DNA of 36,819 nucleotides from Pseudomonas sp. ATCC PTA-122608. GTDB taxonomy: Bacteria; Pseudomonadota; Gammaproteobacteria; Pseudomonadales; Pseudomonadaceae. A program made the translations under genes and the position numbers. The stretch is from positions 172,807 to 209,625 of the forward strand of contig NZ_LPNO01000024.1 of assembly GCF_001952855.1 (NCBI RefSeq), given 5' to 3'. This document shows positions 15,486 through 23,332 of this stretch, in pieces (within the stretch, counting starts at the first letter, position 1; every line of letters starts with the position of its first letter). The notes below the pieces were generated by a model, which saw only the letters and a program-made list of their open reading frames with translations, did not search any database and was not told the DNA's origin.

Positions 15486-17285
15486 TCAGGCCGGTACGTG
15501 GGCGTGGTGGTCGCGACGGTGCGCCGCTTCGCTGTGCTGGCTCTCGCCATGCATCTCCGCCAGGCGGGTGATGAACTCGTCAACGAACACGCGCATGTCG
15601 GCGCTGACTTCCTTGTTGCGGGTAATCAGGCGGTTGTAGCCAAACAGCGCCGGGATTGCGACAAACAGGCCCATGGCCGTGGCCAGCAAGGCCGCCGCCA
15701 TGCCCGGGGCGATGGCGTTGATGTTCACGTCACCGGCCATTGCCGTGCCGAGGAACACCACCATGATCCCCAGCACCGTGCCGAGCAGGCCGATATACGG
15801 GCCACCGGCGATGGCGTTGGACAGGGTCGACAGCTTGGCGCCGAGCTGCTGGTTTTCCCGGGTGCGCACGCCGTCCATGGAGCAGCGGATGGCTTCGATG
15901 GTGGCTGCCGAGACCGACGAGGTGTCGGCGCCCTGGGCGCGGCGAGTGCGGATTTCCTTGACCGCTACCCGATACAGGCGCCACAGCGAGGAATGGGTCA
16001 GGCGCTCAGCCAGCACGGCATCGTCGTAGTACATCTCCAGGCGCGTACCGATCTGCGCGAATTGCTCACGGAAGATATCGTTGGCGGCACTCACGCGGCT
16101 GACCTGGCGGTTCTTGCGAATCATGATGAACCACGACTGAAACATCATCCCCACCAGCACCAGGATGATCACCCAGGCGTCCACCGGCACGGCCTTGAGC
16201 AGGAAGCCCAGGCTGCCGAAACCGAAGCCCGACTGTTCTTCATCCACGCCATACGCCACCAGTTTCGACTCGGCGCCCTGGGCTGTGGCATCGGCCAGTA
16301 ACAGAGCTGCCGGGCGCGCCACTTTGGACAGGCGCAGCTCGTCCATGGCGCCGGTAAACGGCAGGTGACCGCTGGCGGCTTCCGGCAAATCGGCACCGAT
16401 CGCCAGTTGCGAATTGAACGCCGGCATTGCCACTGCAAGGGTCGCGGTCTCGCGGCCATTGACGTACAGCGAGACCTTGTCGCCCTCGGCGGTGAATGCC
16501 AGGTGCTGCCATTGGCCCGGGTTCAGCGGCTGGGTCGAGACGGCGCGCTGGCCGTCGATTTCAATAAACGGCATGCCCTGGTTCAAGCCCAGCAACAGGC
16601 TATGGGTGCCCTCGCGACGGGCCATGACCAGTTGCTCGCCGCTGGCCTGGTCCAGGCGCAGCCAGGCGCTGAAGGTAAACGCACCGCCCGCTGCGTGTTG
16701 CAGCGACGGGCTCGCCGGCAGCAGCAACGGCTGGCCACTGAACTGCAGCGCGCGGCCGATCACCCCGTCGATGCTCGCACCGGTGGCGTTCACGGCGGTG
16801 TTGCCGTAGGCCGTGGTGTCCCGGGGCGGCGTGCCGTTGGCGCCGTCGAAGTGGTAGAGCGCGGTGTAGTTCGGGTCGAAGGTCAGTTGGCCGTTGGCAG
16901 TGGCCGGAGCCTTCTGGTTGCCGTAGTACATCCACAGGTCCTGGCGCTGGCCGCCTTCGACCTTGGGCACATCCACCCAGATCAGCGCCATGCCCATGAG
17001 CGGGTCGAAACTTTCGATCTGGTGGTTGAACACGGTCTTGTCATCGGCGCTGACAAAGCGCAGGTCGGCACCGTCGTCCTTGACCCCGTCAAAGGTGAAA
17101 TTGCCGGTGTGCAGGCGCACCAGCAACGCGGTGCGGCCCAGGGCCTGGCTGATGGCCGCGCCCTGGGAGGGGGTGTCCACCGTGATCTGTTTACGGTAGT
17201 GCCAATCGTCCTGCCACCAGGCATGGGCGGTGGCCGGGAGCGCGAAGCCCAGGCAGATCAACAGGCTCAGAAATAGGCGTTGCAT
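15486..17285 (-). CDS. DUF2341-LamG-ExbB fusion (MotA/TolQ/ExbB proton channel with large periplasmic module)
   Basis: This 599-residue protein begins with a signal peptide (residues 1-22, cut after ATAHA). A DUF2341-like domain covers about 23-130 (WWQDDWHYRKQITVD, LWMYYGN). A LamG/concanavalin-like domain covers about 138-325 (YTALYHFDGANGTPP, WQHLAFTAEGDKVSLYVNGR, GAMDELRLSKVARPA). A transmembrane helix lies at 369-390. The ExbB channel domain has two further helices near 496-516 (YIGLLGTVLGIMVVFLGTA) and 527-550 (PGMAAALLATAMGLFVAIPA). The tail is histidine rich (HRRDHHAHVPA). ExbB proteins are usually about 230-250 residues with little periplasmic mass, so the sensor-like module is the distinctive feature. 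GGAG lies 9 bases before ATG 17285. It follows TpsB by 24 bases and precedes exbD by 11. Confidence 0.92.
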   Translation of the reverse strand: MQRLFLSLLICLGFALPATAHAWWQDDWHYRKQITVDTPSQGAAISQALGRTALLVRLHTGNFTFDGVKDDGADLRFVSADDKTVFNHQIESFDPLMGMALIWVDVPKVEGGQRQDLWMYYGNQKAPATANGQLTFDPNYTALYHFDGANGTPPRDTTAYGNTAVNATGASIDGVIGRALQFSGQPLLLPASPSLQHAAGGAFTFSAWLRLDQASGEQLVMARREGTHSLLLGLNQGMPFIEIDGQRAVSTQPLNPGQWQHLAFTAEGDKVSLYVNGRETATLAVAMPAFNSQLAIGADLPEAASGHLPFTGAMDELRLSKVARPAALLLADATAQGAESKLVAYGVDEEQSGFGFGSLGFLLKAVPVDAWVIILVLVGMMFQSWFIMIRKNRQVSRVSAANDIFREQFAQIGTRLEMYYDDAVLAERLTHSSLWRLYRVAVKEIRTRRAQGADTSSVSAATIEAIRCSMDGVRTRENQQLGAKLSTLSNAIAGGPYIGLLGTVLGIMVVFLGTAMAGDVNINAIAPGMAAALLATAMGLFVAIPALFGYNRLITRNKEVSADMRVFVDEFITRLAEMHGESQHSEAAHRRDHHAHVPA

Positions 17286-17309
17286 GTCAGCAGTCTCCGA
17301 AAAAAAGGG

Positions 17310-18908
17310 TCAGAAAGTCGCCTGCACACTGAAGTGCAGTCGCGAGTCCTGTTTCTGTGTGTTTGGGCCGTCGAGCAGCGGGTAGCCCCAATCCAGGCTG
17401 CCGGACAACCACTTGCTCAAACTGGCACGGGTGCCCAGGCCGACACTGGCCAGGCTGTATTCGTCTTCCTGCTCGGGCAGCGGGTCATGCAGGCGCAGGC
17501 GCGCACCTTCGGCAAACGCGTAGAAGCGCCACTCCTGCACATAACTGCCGAGGAACTTGGCCAGCGAAGGCGTACGCAGCTCTTGGGACAGCAGGTAACC
17601 TTCATCACCGGTGCGCTCGGCGGCGAGATAACCGCGTACCGACGTGGCGCCGCCGGCGGAATATTGCTCGTTGGACACCAGCGGCCCCGAAGCCAACTGG
17701 AAACCGGCCTTCGACGCCGACTGCCAGTCATTGCCGAAGGTGTAGGTGTAATTCAGGTCGCCCTTGAGCACCGCAAAGCTCGGGCTGGCCTGGTCGCGTT
17801 TGTACTGGAACTCTTCGGCGTCGCTGCCGTAGCCGAAAAACGCACGGGTGCCCACCACCAGGCTCAAGCCCAGCCCCAACTGCGATTGCTCGGTGTAGCG
17901 ATAGCCGTTGTAGCCGAAGGTCAGCGGGGCGTACTTGAGCGGGATATCGTCCGTGCTGCCGCCAAACTTCATCTGTTCCTTGAAGTCCTTGAAGTCCACA
18001 CCGGCCGAGAACGAGTTGGCCCAGTTGCCGCTGGCCGGCAGGCTGTAGATCGCCGATACACCGTAAGAATGGCCCTTGCCCAACACGTTGCTGCCGCCGA
18101 TGGTGGCGATGTTGCTGTCGGACTGATAACCGGAAAATTGCAGGCTCCAGCGATCACTCAACGGCGCGGTGTAGGAGCCCGACCAGACCTTGGCGTTGTC
18201 GCTGTCCTGGGGCGCCGTGAAGTAGGTCAGGGAAATGCTGTGGCCCAGTTGCCAGAGGTTGTCGTAACCCAGGGTGGCAACGCTGCGCAGTTCCTTGGTG
18301 TCGGCGCTGTAGTCGTTGTTCAGGCCGAGGCTGGCGTGCCAGGGGTTCTGGTCTTCCACCTGCAGGTCGACGTCCATGGTGCCCGGGCGCTGGCCTTCGC
18401 GTACCAACGGCGTGACCTGGCGCCCTACACCACGATTGAGGCCGGCGAGTTGGGTTTGCACGCTGGCGAAATCCGGGACTGCGCCCTCCTTCAGGCCCGG
18501 CACTTCCTCGCGGATTTCCACCGGTGAATAGTGCTTGGCGCCTACCACGCGGACGCGGCCGACCTTGGTTTCGCTGACTTGCAGGTAGACGATACCGTCA
18601 TCGACCTTCTGCTCCGGCAGCTCGACAAACACCGACTGGTAGCCGCGTTCCTGATAGATCTTCTGCAAGGCATCCCGGGCGCCTTCGATATCGGCGAGGG
18701 TCTTTTGCGGGCCGAGAAACGGGTACACCGCCTCTTCGATGGCGCGGGCATCGAGCACGGTATTGCCGCGCACGAAGTACTCGTTGACGTCCACCAGCCG
18801 CGCCGGAGTTTCGGGCTGTGCGCCCTGCTCTTCGGCCTGCACGGGTTGCGCCAGTGCGCCCAGCGTCAGCCAGCACAGCGCCAGCGTTGATTTGAACAGA
18901 TGCTCCAC
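17310..18908 (-). CDS. TpsB/FhaC/ShlB-family two-partner secretion transporter
   Basis: This 532-residue outer-membrane exporter should recognise the TPS domain of a partner exoprotein and pass it across the outer membrane. It has a signal peptide (cleavage near residue 25, PVQA/EE). POTRA-like domains cover about 40-190 (FVRGNTVLDARAIEEAVYPF; GYQSVFVELPEQKVDDGIVY; GRVRVVGAKHYSPVEIREEV). A 16-strand type barrel follows, with the conserved VRGY motif at about 424-427 and a terminal Phe. The start chosen is GTG 18908, preceded by an AGGGGGCG purine-rich site; the ATG at 18971 lies in the previous gene's last codons. Its likely substrate is the exoprotein encoded at 27282-36819, more than 8 kb away. 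It is the second gene of the operon. Confidence 0.94.
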   Translation of the reverse strand: MEHLFKSTLALCWLTLGALAQPVQAEEQGAQPETPARLVDVNEYFVRGNTVLDARAIEEAVYPFLGPQKTLADIEGARDALQKIYQERGYQSVFVELPEQKVDDGIVYLQVSETKVGRVRVVGAKHYSPVEIREEVPGLKEGAVPDFASVQTQLAGLNRGVGRQVTPLVREGQRPGTMDVDLQVEDQNPWHASLGLNNDYSADTKELRSVATLGYDNLWQLGHSISLTYFTAPQDSDNAKVWSGSYTAPLSDRWSLQFSGYQSDSNIATIGGSNVLGKGHSYGVSAIYSLPASGNWANSFSAGVDFKDFKEQMKFGGSTDDIPLKYAPLTFGYNGYRYTEQSQLGLGLSLVVGTRAFFGYGSDAEEFQYKRDQASPSFAVLKGDLNYTYTFGNDWQSASKAGFQLASGPLVSNEQYSAGGATSVRGYLAAERTGDEGYLLSQELRTPSLAKFLGSYVQEWRFYAFAEGARLRLHDPLPEQEDEYSLASVGLGTRASLSKWLSGSLDWGYPLLDGPNTQKQDSRLHFSVQATF

Positions 18909-18967
18909 ACCGCCCCCTGGTTTACTAAGAATGAGTGCCGTCGCCGTTTGCCCGGCGTTTGGCCTGT

Positions 18968-19570
18968 TCAATTGCTGGATATCGAGGTGTTGCCGTGCCG
19001 GGCGAGCCAGGTGTGCAGCAGGGCGAAGTTCAGGGAGAACTCCGGCATGTGCAGCAAGGCGCCACAGAACACTTCACCGATGATTTTCTGGATCAGCTGC
19101 ACCGCCTGCGGGTTATTCAGGAACGTGGCGATGTCGCGTTGCAGGAGGTTGATGCCCCAGACTTTCTGGTTCAGGTCGAGGCCGACGAACCAGCGGAACA
19201 GCAGGTTGTAGTTGAGTTGTTCGTGCAGTTGCTGTTCGTTGGGGACCGAGTACAGGAGTTGCAGCAGCAGGATCTGCAAGAGGGTCTGGGGGGCGATCTG
19301 GGTGCCGGGTTCGGCCTGAAGCAGGTCGCGGTGGTGGTCGAGGATTTCGTCGATCTGCGGGCGCAGCAGGACCAGTGAATGGCCTGCGGGAATGTAGCTG
19401 GAGACTTCCTTGAGGGCGCCTTGCCAGTCGTCCTGGGAGACGATCCATACCCACGGTGCGCCATAGCGGTAGACCGAGACCGGTTTTTTGCGCGCGGCTT
19501 CGACGATCTTTGACAGGCGCTGGTCGAGCTCCTGCATGCCGACTTTCGAGTAACGTTCCATAGTTCCCAT
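18968..19570 (-). CDS. Chimera: Phd/YefM-like N-terminus plus IS5-type transposase N-terminal domain, no catalytic domain
   Basis: This is a 200-residue protein. Residues about 9-58 resemble a Phd/YefM antitoxin DNA-binding fold (SKVGMQELDQRLSKIVEAAR, then PVSVYRYGAPWVWIVSQDDW). Residues about 92-148 closely resemble the N-terminal InsH/DUF772 region of IS5-family transposases (LLLQLLYSVPNEQQLHEQLN, YNLLFRWFVGLDLNQKVW). The DDE catalytic domain is absent and is replaced by a short tail (FSLNFALLHTWLARHG). ATG 19570 has AGGAG 8 bases upstream. It is the first gene of the secretion operon, 59 bases before tpsB. I infer a domesticated transposase fragment used as a DNA-binding regulator. The Phd similarity is weaker than the transposase similarity. 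Confidence 0.8.
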   Translation of the reverse strand: MGTMERYSKVGMQELDQRLSKIVEAARKKPVSVYRYGAPWVWIVSQDDWQGALKEVSSYIPAGHSLVLLRPQIDEILDHHRDLLQAEPGTQIAPQTLLQILLLQLLYSVPNEQQLHEQLNYNLLFRWFVGLDLNQKVWGINLLQRDIATFLNNPQAVQLIQKIIGEVFCGALLHMPEFSLNFALLHTWLARHGNTSISSN

Positions 19571-19696
19571 TCGCCCCACTCCTGGCATCCTGCTTGCGGC
19601 TCTGAAATCGCCTGTTTGGCGGTGTTGAGCGCGTTACATAGCCAAGACTGGGGGCACCGGGGGCTACCGAACTTTTGTCATAAAAGCTTCTTTTTT

Positions 19697-19716
19697 GGGC
19701 GGGGGGGGGTTGGGGG
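19697..19716. promoter_or_regulatory. Guanine-rich tract upstream of the secretion operon
   Basis: The plus strand holds three runs: G3 at 19697-19699, G9 at 19701-19709 and G5 at 19712-19716. They lie about 130 bases upstream of the operon's first start codon and directly before composite repeat copy 2. Such a run can form a quadruplex, and its nine-base homopolymer is prone to slippage. No convincing -35/-10 pair was identified nearby, so any regulatory role is speculative. Confidence 0.3.
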
Positions 19717-20086
19717 TATATCCGTTGGTTTTGTTACGGCTACTATTGGTTCCGCTCTTACAGCGGGTCACTTTTGAAAGGAGCCCAAAAGTAACCAAAA
19801 GGCTCTTGCCCCACCACTCGGCACCTCGCTAATGCTCGGTGTGCCCTCAGCTCCGGCATTACTCCGCGGGCCGCCGCGACGGGGCGTCCCTGCCCCGTCG
19901 CGGCTAAACCGGCGTCCTGCCGGTTTACCCGCTCCGTACTGCCTACGTTCGGCCAGCGTGGTTTAACGGGGCGCCTGAGATCAAGATCAAAAGCAGATCA
20001 AGAGCACAGCGGCCTACAGGCCGGCTTGAGTGTGGTGAAGCAACAGCAACAGCAGAATCAAAAGCTAAAGCGGGCACGGTCCAAAT

Positions 20087-20185
20087 GTGGGAGCGGGCTT
20101 GCTCGCGAAGGTCGTTAACGATGACGCTGGCATTCTGGATGAACGCGGCGGTCTCAGGTTTTTCGCGAGCAAGCTCGCTCCTACA
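20087..20185. repeat. REPIN 1 of tandem array
   Basis: A REP doublet begins GTGGGAGCGGGCTTGCTCGC, and its inverted partner ends near 20185. With the next two it forms an array at a regular 165-bp step; the linkers share AGAGAAGCAAG and GGCCGGGAGGCTTGAGTGTT. Confidence 0.9.
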
Positions 20186-20251
20186 GAGAAGCAAGCCGGC
20201 CGGGAGGCTTGAGTGTTGTAGAGCAACAGCAAAAGCGAACGCGGTTCAAAT

Positions 20252-20350
20252 GTGGGAGCGGGCTTGCTCGCGAAGGTCGTTAACGATGACGTGGGCATCC
20301 TGATTCAACGCGGCGGTCTCAGGTTTTTCGCGAGCAAGCTCGCTCCTACA
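20252..20350. repeat. REPIN 2 of tandem array
   Basis: The second REP doublet starts exactly 165 bases after the first and has the same internal GTCGTTAACGATGACG segment. Its right half ends CTCGCTCCTACA. Confidence 0.9.
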
Positions 20351-20416
20351 GAGAAGCAAGTCGGCCGGGAGGCTTGAGTGTTGTAGAGCAACAGCAAAAG
20401 CGAACGCGGTCCAAAT

Positions 20417-20515
20417 GTGGGAGCGGGCTTGCTCGCGAAGGTCGTTAACGATGACGTGGGCATTCCGGATGAATGCGGCGCCCTCTGGTTTTTCGCGAGC
20501 AAGCCCGCTCCCACA
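20417..20515. repeat. REPIN 3 of tandem array
   Basis: The third REP doublet starts 165 bases after the second. Its right half (AAGCCCGCTCCCACA) matches its left half better than in REPINs 1 and 2, so it looks the least degenerate of the three. Confidence 0.9.
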
Positions 20516-20881
20516 GAAAAACAGCTCTGCATTCGCTCTGGCTTTTGATCTGGCTTTTAACACTCAAGCCGGCCGGTAGGCCGCTGTGCTCTGCTTTTGA
20601 TCTGCTGTTGATCTTGATCTGACTGCCCCATTCAGCCCGAGGCCGAACGTAGGTATTGAGGAGCGGGTAAACCGGCAGGACGCCGGTTTAGCCGCGCCGG
20701 GCCATGGATGGCCCGTCGCGGCGGCCCGCGGAGCAATGCCGAAGTGAGGGAACGCCGAGCCTAAGCGAGGCGCCGACAGGCGGGGCAGAGCGTTTTGGTT
20801 ACTTTTGCGCTTTTCAAAAGTGACCCGCTGTAAGAGCGGAACCATAGGTGGCCGTTACCTAAATAACGGATATACACCCGA

Positions 20882-21358
20882 TCACAGCACCGACAAGGGC
20901 AACGGCAACTCATAAGACTTCTTAACCGTCCTGACCACCAAAGTAGACGAATAAGTACGAATCGGAATATCCCGATAAATGTCTAAAAACCGATAGATAT
21001 AATCAGTGTACTCAGTGGCATCCCGAAACTTCGCCACCATCACAAAATCAAACTCCCCGGTCAGCAAATAACAGTCCTGGATCTCCGGATGACTCGCCAG
21101 GATATGCTGCATCTTGCGGTCGATATCATTACTGTCCCTATCAAGCTTAATCAAAAAGAACGCCGTCACCTGAATCCCAAGCTTGCGCTCATCCAGCACG
21201 GCCACTTTCGCCTTTATGATCCCGACACTCTCCAGCCGCCTGATACGCCGGTAACAACTGGTCGACGACAGCCCCACACTGTCACTCAACAACTCCAGAC
21301 TCTGGCAGCAATCCCTTTGCAACTTCCCCAGAATCTTCAAATCCATGGCGTCTGTCAT
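20882..21358 (-). CDS. Lrp/AsnC-family transcriptional regulator
   Basis: This 158-residue regulator has an N-terminal helix-turn-helix (MDLKILGKLQRDCCQSLELL, then SVGLSSTSCYRRIRRLESVG) followed by the RAM effector domain (IQDCYLLTGEFDFVMVAKFR, IYRFLDIYRDIPIRTYSSTL). It probably senses an amino acid and forms octamers on DNA. Start choice is between ATG 21367 (MEKMTDAMD) and ATG 21358 (MTDAMD); AAGGAAG upstream gives better spacing to 21358. It is divergent from the tyrosinase gene across about 147 bases, the usual arrangement for a local regulator. A link with tyrosine or a related amino acid is plausible but not shown. Confidence 0.92.
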   Translation of the reverse strand: MTDAMDLKILGKLQRDCCQSLELLSDSVGLSSTSCYRRIRRLESVGIIKAKVAVLDERKLGIQVTAFFLIKLDRDSNDIDRKMQHILASHPEIQDCYLLTGEFDFVMVAKFRDATEYTDYIYRFLDIYRDIPIRTYSSTLVVRTVKKSYELPLPLSVL

Positions 21359-21414
21359 TTTTTCCATATCTTCCTTGAAAAAACTGCAATGAATCCACCG
21401 TAAACACCCGCCAA

Positions 21415-21447
21415 TTTGCACAAATCCTGCGCAGCGGCGCACTAACA
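21415..21447 (+). promoter_or_regulatory. Possible promoter/operator of the tyrosinase operon
   Basis: Between the divergent Lrp and tyrosinase genes lies TTGCAC at about 21416, followed after roughly 18-20 bases by an ACTAAC/TAACAT segment. A small dyad TGCGC-N4-GCGCA sits between them at 21428-21441. This could be a promoter with an overlapping operator. The -10 match is poor, so the call is tentative. Confidence 0.25.
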
Positions 21448-21505
21448 TCAATCCAGCTTAGCAGCCCAGCCAAATCAGGCACTGGGGCGGCATGAGAGGG
21501 ATCTT

Positions 21506-23332
21506 ATGATAGTCGCGAAACCGACATGGGCCACCGACATCCACGGCCTCTTCAGCGCCCCATACTGGATACCGCCCGCCCAACGCGCCGCCGTCGCCGC
21601 CTCATGGGTGGGCTGCATGAACGCCTACTTCGTATTCCTCGAAGACCCCGCCTCGGTCAAGACCTGGTCCGAAACCATCTACCAGCACCTGGCCTCCCGC
21701 AGCATGCCGCTGACTCTCGACCAGCAGCAGTTCTGGCCCATCGACGCACTGGAAACCTTCAGGCTGTGGGTCAACCAGGGCTGGCGCCTGACCCCCAGCT
21801 CGCCGTTCGATGTCGCCGAGCGCATTCCCCCGCCCGACCTGCCCCACCCGGTCAAACGGGTACGTCAGGACATTCGCGCCCTGACACAGGAACAACTGAA
21901 CCTGTACCGCTCGCGCCTGGATGATGTGATGCAAGTCGCCGACCCCGACAGCGGCTCGCCCTGGCAGCGCTACGCCTACATCCATACCAACTGGTGCCTG
22001 CATTACCAGGAAGCGTTTGCCCTGTGGCATCGGGCCTATCTGCTGTACCTCGAAGCGCTGATCGACTGCGCGATTCCCTATTGGGACTGGATGGCCGAAG
22101 ACGCCAGTGTCGACGGCAGCCCCCAGGCCGGTTTGCCCCAGGCGTTTCTCGATGAAACCTACGTACACCCGCACACCGGTGAAGTGCGGCCGAACCCGCT
22201 GCGCTATGCGGCGGCCAAGGACGGCAGCTCGAAGGTGTGTGCCAGGGGTGATGTCAACGGCGTGGACTGCCGCTTCGTGCAGCGCAACCCGCTGTTCTAT
22301 ACCCAAGGCGAGCCTTTCCGCCGTGAGCGTACTGAGCTGTATGCCATGAGCCGGATTTTCCAGCAGCAAGTGGTCGATGCGCTGAAGTTCACCTCGTTCA
22401 GCCAGCCTCAAGGTGTACCGGGTTATCCATGGGCGAATATTCCGGTGTTTGACCCGCCGCAAAAAGACCACCTGTACCCCAACCGCGCCCTGAATTTCGA
22501 TGGGCTCTACGAGCAGCCCCACGACAACTATCACGGCTGGATCGGCGGTGACATGGCCGACAACGCCTACACCGCATTCGACCCGGTGTTCAGTTCCTAC
22601 CACGCCAATATCGACCGGATGCTGGAAGTGTGGATCCGTGCCAACCCGGCGGCGCAGTACACCACCCAGTGCCTGCTGCAGCCGTTTGCCGGGAGTGGGG
22701 CCAGCACCGTCACGTTCACCAGCGCGGATGCCTGGCGCTATACCACCTTGGGCGATATGGCCCAGGACAGCCGCCATATCGGCTACGACTACGGCACGCC
22801 CGTCGCCCCACAGTTTGGTGCGACCAAGGCCGCTGCGAAGGCGTGCTGCCCACACAGTTCGGTACCCGCCCCGGCCACCGGCAACGCGGCCGGGCTCGGG
22901 CCGTGGGTGGTGTTCGACCATGTGCGCTGCACCCACGACACCTACCTGATCGACGTATTCCTCAACCAGCCCGACGCCACACCGCAGCAGGTGAGTGCCG
23001 ACAATCCGCACTATGTCGGGCGCTTCAGTCGCATCGGCATGGGCCTGGTGGATGACAAGGGCCGTTGCATCACCCACGGCGTGTCCCGCGCGTTGAATGC
23101 CGCGCGCAATGCCAGGGTGCTGAACCTTCTTCCCACCGACACTACCCAGTTGTCCGTGGTTGTAACCCATCTCGATAGTGCCCGGGTGTTGACGCCGCAA
23201 GAGTACGCGCCGCTGCCAGGCTTTATCGCCCAACTGGTGTGGGACGACCCGCGCCAGGCCATGACCGGCCCTGCCCCCAGTGCCGGTTGCTGCGCTGCTT
23301 CCACCCACACAACACCTGGAGAATCGCCATGA
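21506..23332 (+). CDS. Tyrosinase-family type 3 copper oxidase
   Basis: This 608-residue protein should oxidise phenols to quinones using a dinuclear copper site. The copper A ligands are readable as His160, His166 and His175 (YIHTNWCLHYQEAFALWHRA, with the usual eight-residue spacing between the last two). Copper B is His339, His343 and His366 (QPHDNYHGWIGGDMADNAYT; FSSYHANIDRMLEVW). PYWDW at 191-195 is also typical. About 100 residues precede the catalytic domain, and a beta-rich C-terminal domain follows (DTYLIDVFLNQPDATPQQVS), comparable in layout to plant polyphenol oxidases. No signal peptide is seen. The C-terminal part has Cys-Cys pairs (ACCPHSS, AGCCAAS). GAGAGGGA precedes ATG 21506. 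The stop overlaps the next start (ATGA). No separate copper-chaperone gene is recognisable. Confidence 0.93.
   Translation: MIVAKPTWATDIHGLFSAPYWIPPAQRAAVAASWVGCMNAYFVFLEDPASVKTWSETIYQHLASRSMPLTLDQQQFWPIDALETFRLWVNQGWRLTPSSPFDVAERIPPPDLPHPVKRVRQDIRALTQEQLNLYRSRLDDVMQVADPDSGSPWQRYAYIHTNWCLHYQEAFALWHRAYLLYLEALIDCAIPYWDWMAEDASVDGSPQAGLPQAFLDETYVHPHTGEVRPNPLRYAAAKDGSSKVCARGDVNGVDCRFVQRNPLFYTQGEPFRRERTELYAMSRIFQQQVVDALKFTSFSQPQGVPGYPWANIPVFDPPQKDHLYPNRALNFDGLYEQPHDNYHGWIGGDMADNAYTAFDPVFSSYHANIDRMLEVWIRANPAAQYTTQCLLQPFAGSGASTVTFTSADAWRYTTLGDMAQDSRHIGYDYGTPVAPQFGATKAAAKACCPHSSVPAPATGNAAGLGPWVVFDHVRCTHDTYLIDVFLNQPDATPQQVSADNPHYVGRFSRIGMGLVDDKGRCITHGVSRALNAARNARVLNLLPTDTTQLSVVVTHLDSARVLTPQEYAPLPGFIAQLVWDDPRQAMTGPAPSAGCCAASTHTTPGESP

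Larger units (their letters stand above)
19718..20873. repeat. Composite palindromic repeat, copy 2, with three tandem REPINs
   Basis: It begins ATATCCGTT (19718-19726) and ends AACGGATAT (20865-20873), with the same inner order as copy 1: GGTTCCGCTCTTACAGCGGG, the AGTAACCAAAAGGCTCTTG block, the GC-rich double hairpin and the GGCCGGCTTGAGTG block, then the same blocks inverted. Its left arm matches the left arm of copy 1, and its right arm matches the right arm of copy 1 in the GC-rich hairpin, so the two arms are a stable, non-identical pair. The centre has three REPINs instead of one. It fills the gap between the operon's first gene and the Lrp gene; no coding sequence is credible here. Confidence 0.85.

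Noticed and set aside
18909..18971. ATG at 18971 as the TpsB start.
   Set aside because: It overlaps the last codons of the chimera gene and puts 21 unrelated residues before a good signal peptide; GTG 18908 has a purine-rich ribosome site.
19582..19597. Sigma-54-like promoter on the plus strand (TGGCAT-N5-TTGC with GG-N10-GC spacing).
   Set aside because: It points away from the secretion operon, and the next plus-strand gene is about 1.9 kb away behind the composite repeat.
20087..20515. Regular repeats resembling a CRISPR array.
   Set aside because: The period is 165 bp, the units are internally palindromic REP doublets, the linkers are also repeated, and no cas genes are present.
20065..20563. 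Short minus-strand open frames within REPINs containing recurring segments such as GLAREKPE and VIVNDLREQARSHI.
   Set aside because: The same peptides recur in every REPIN of the window because they are translations of the repeat; they are not genes.
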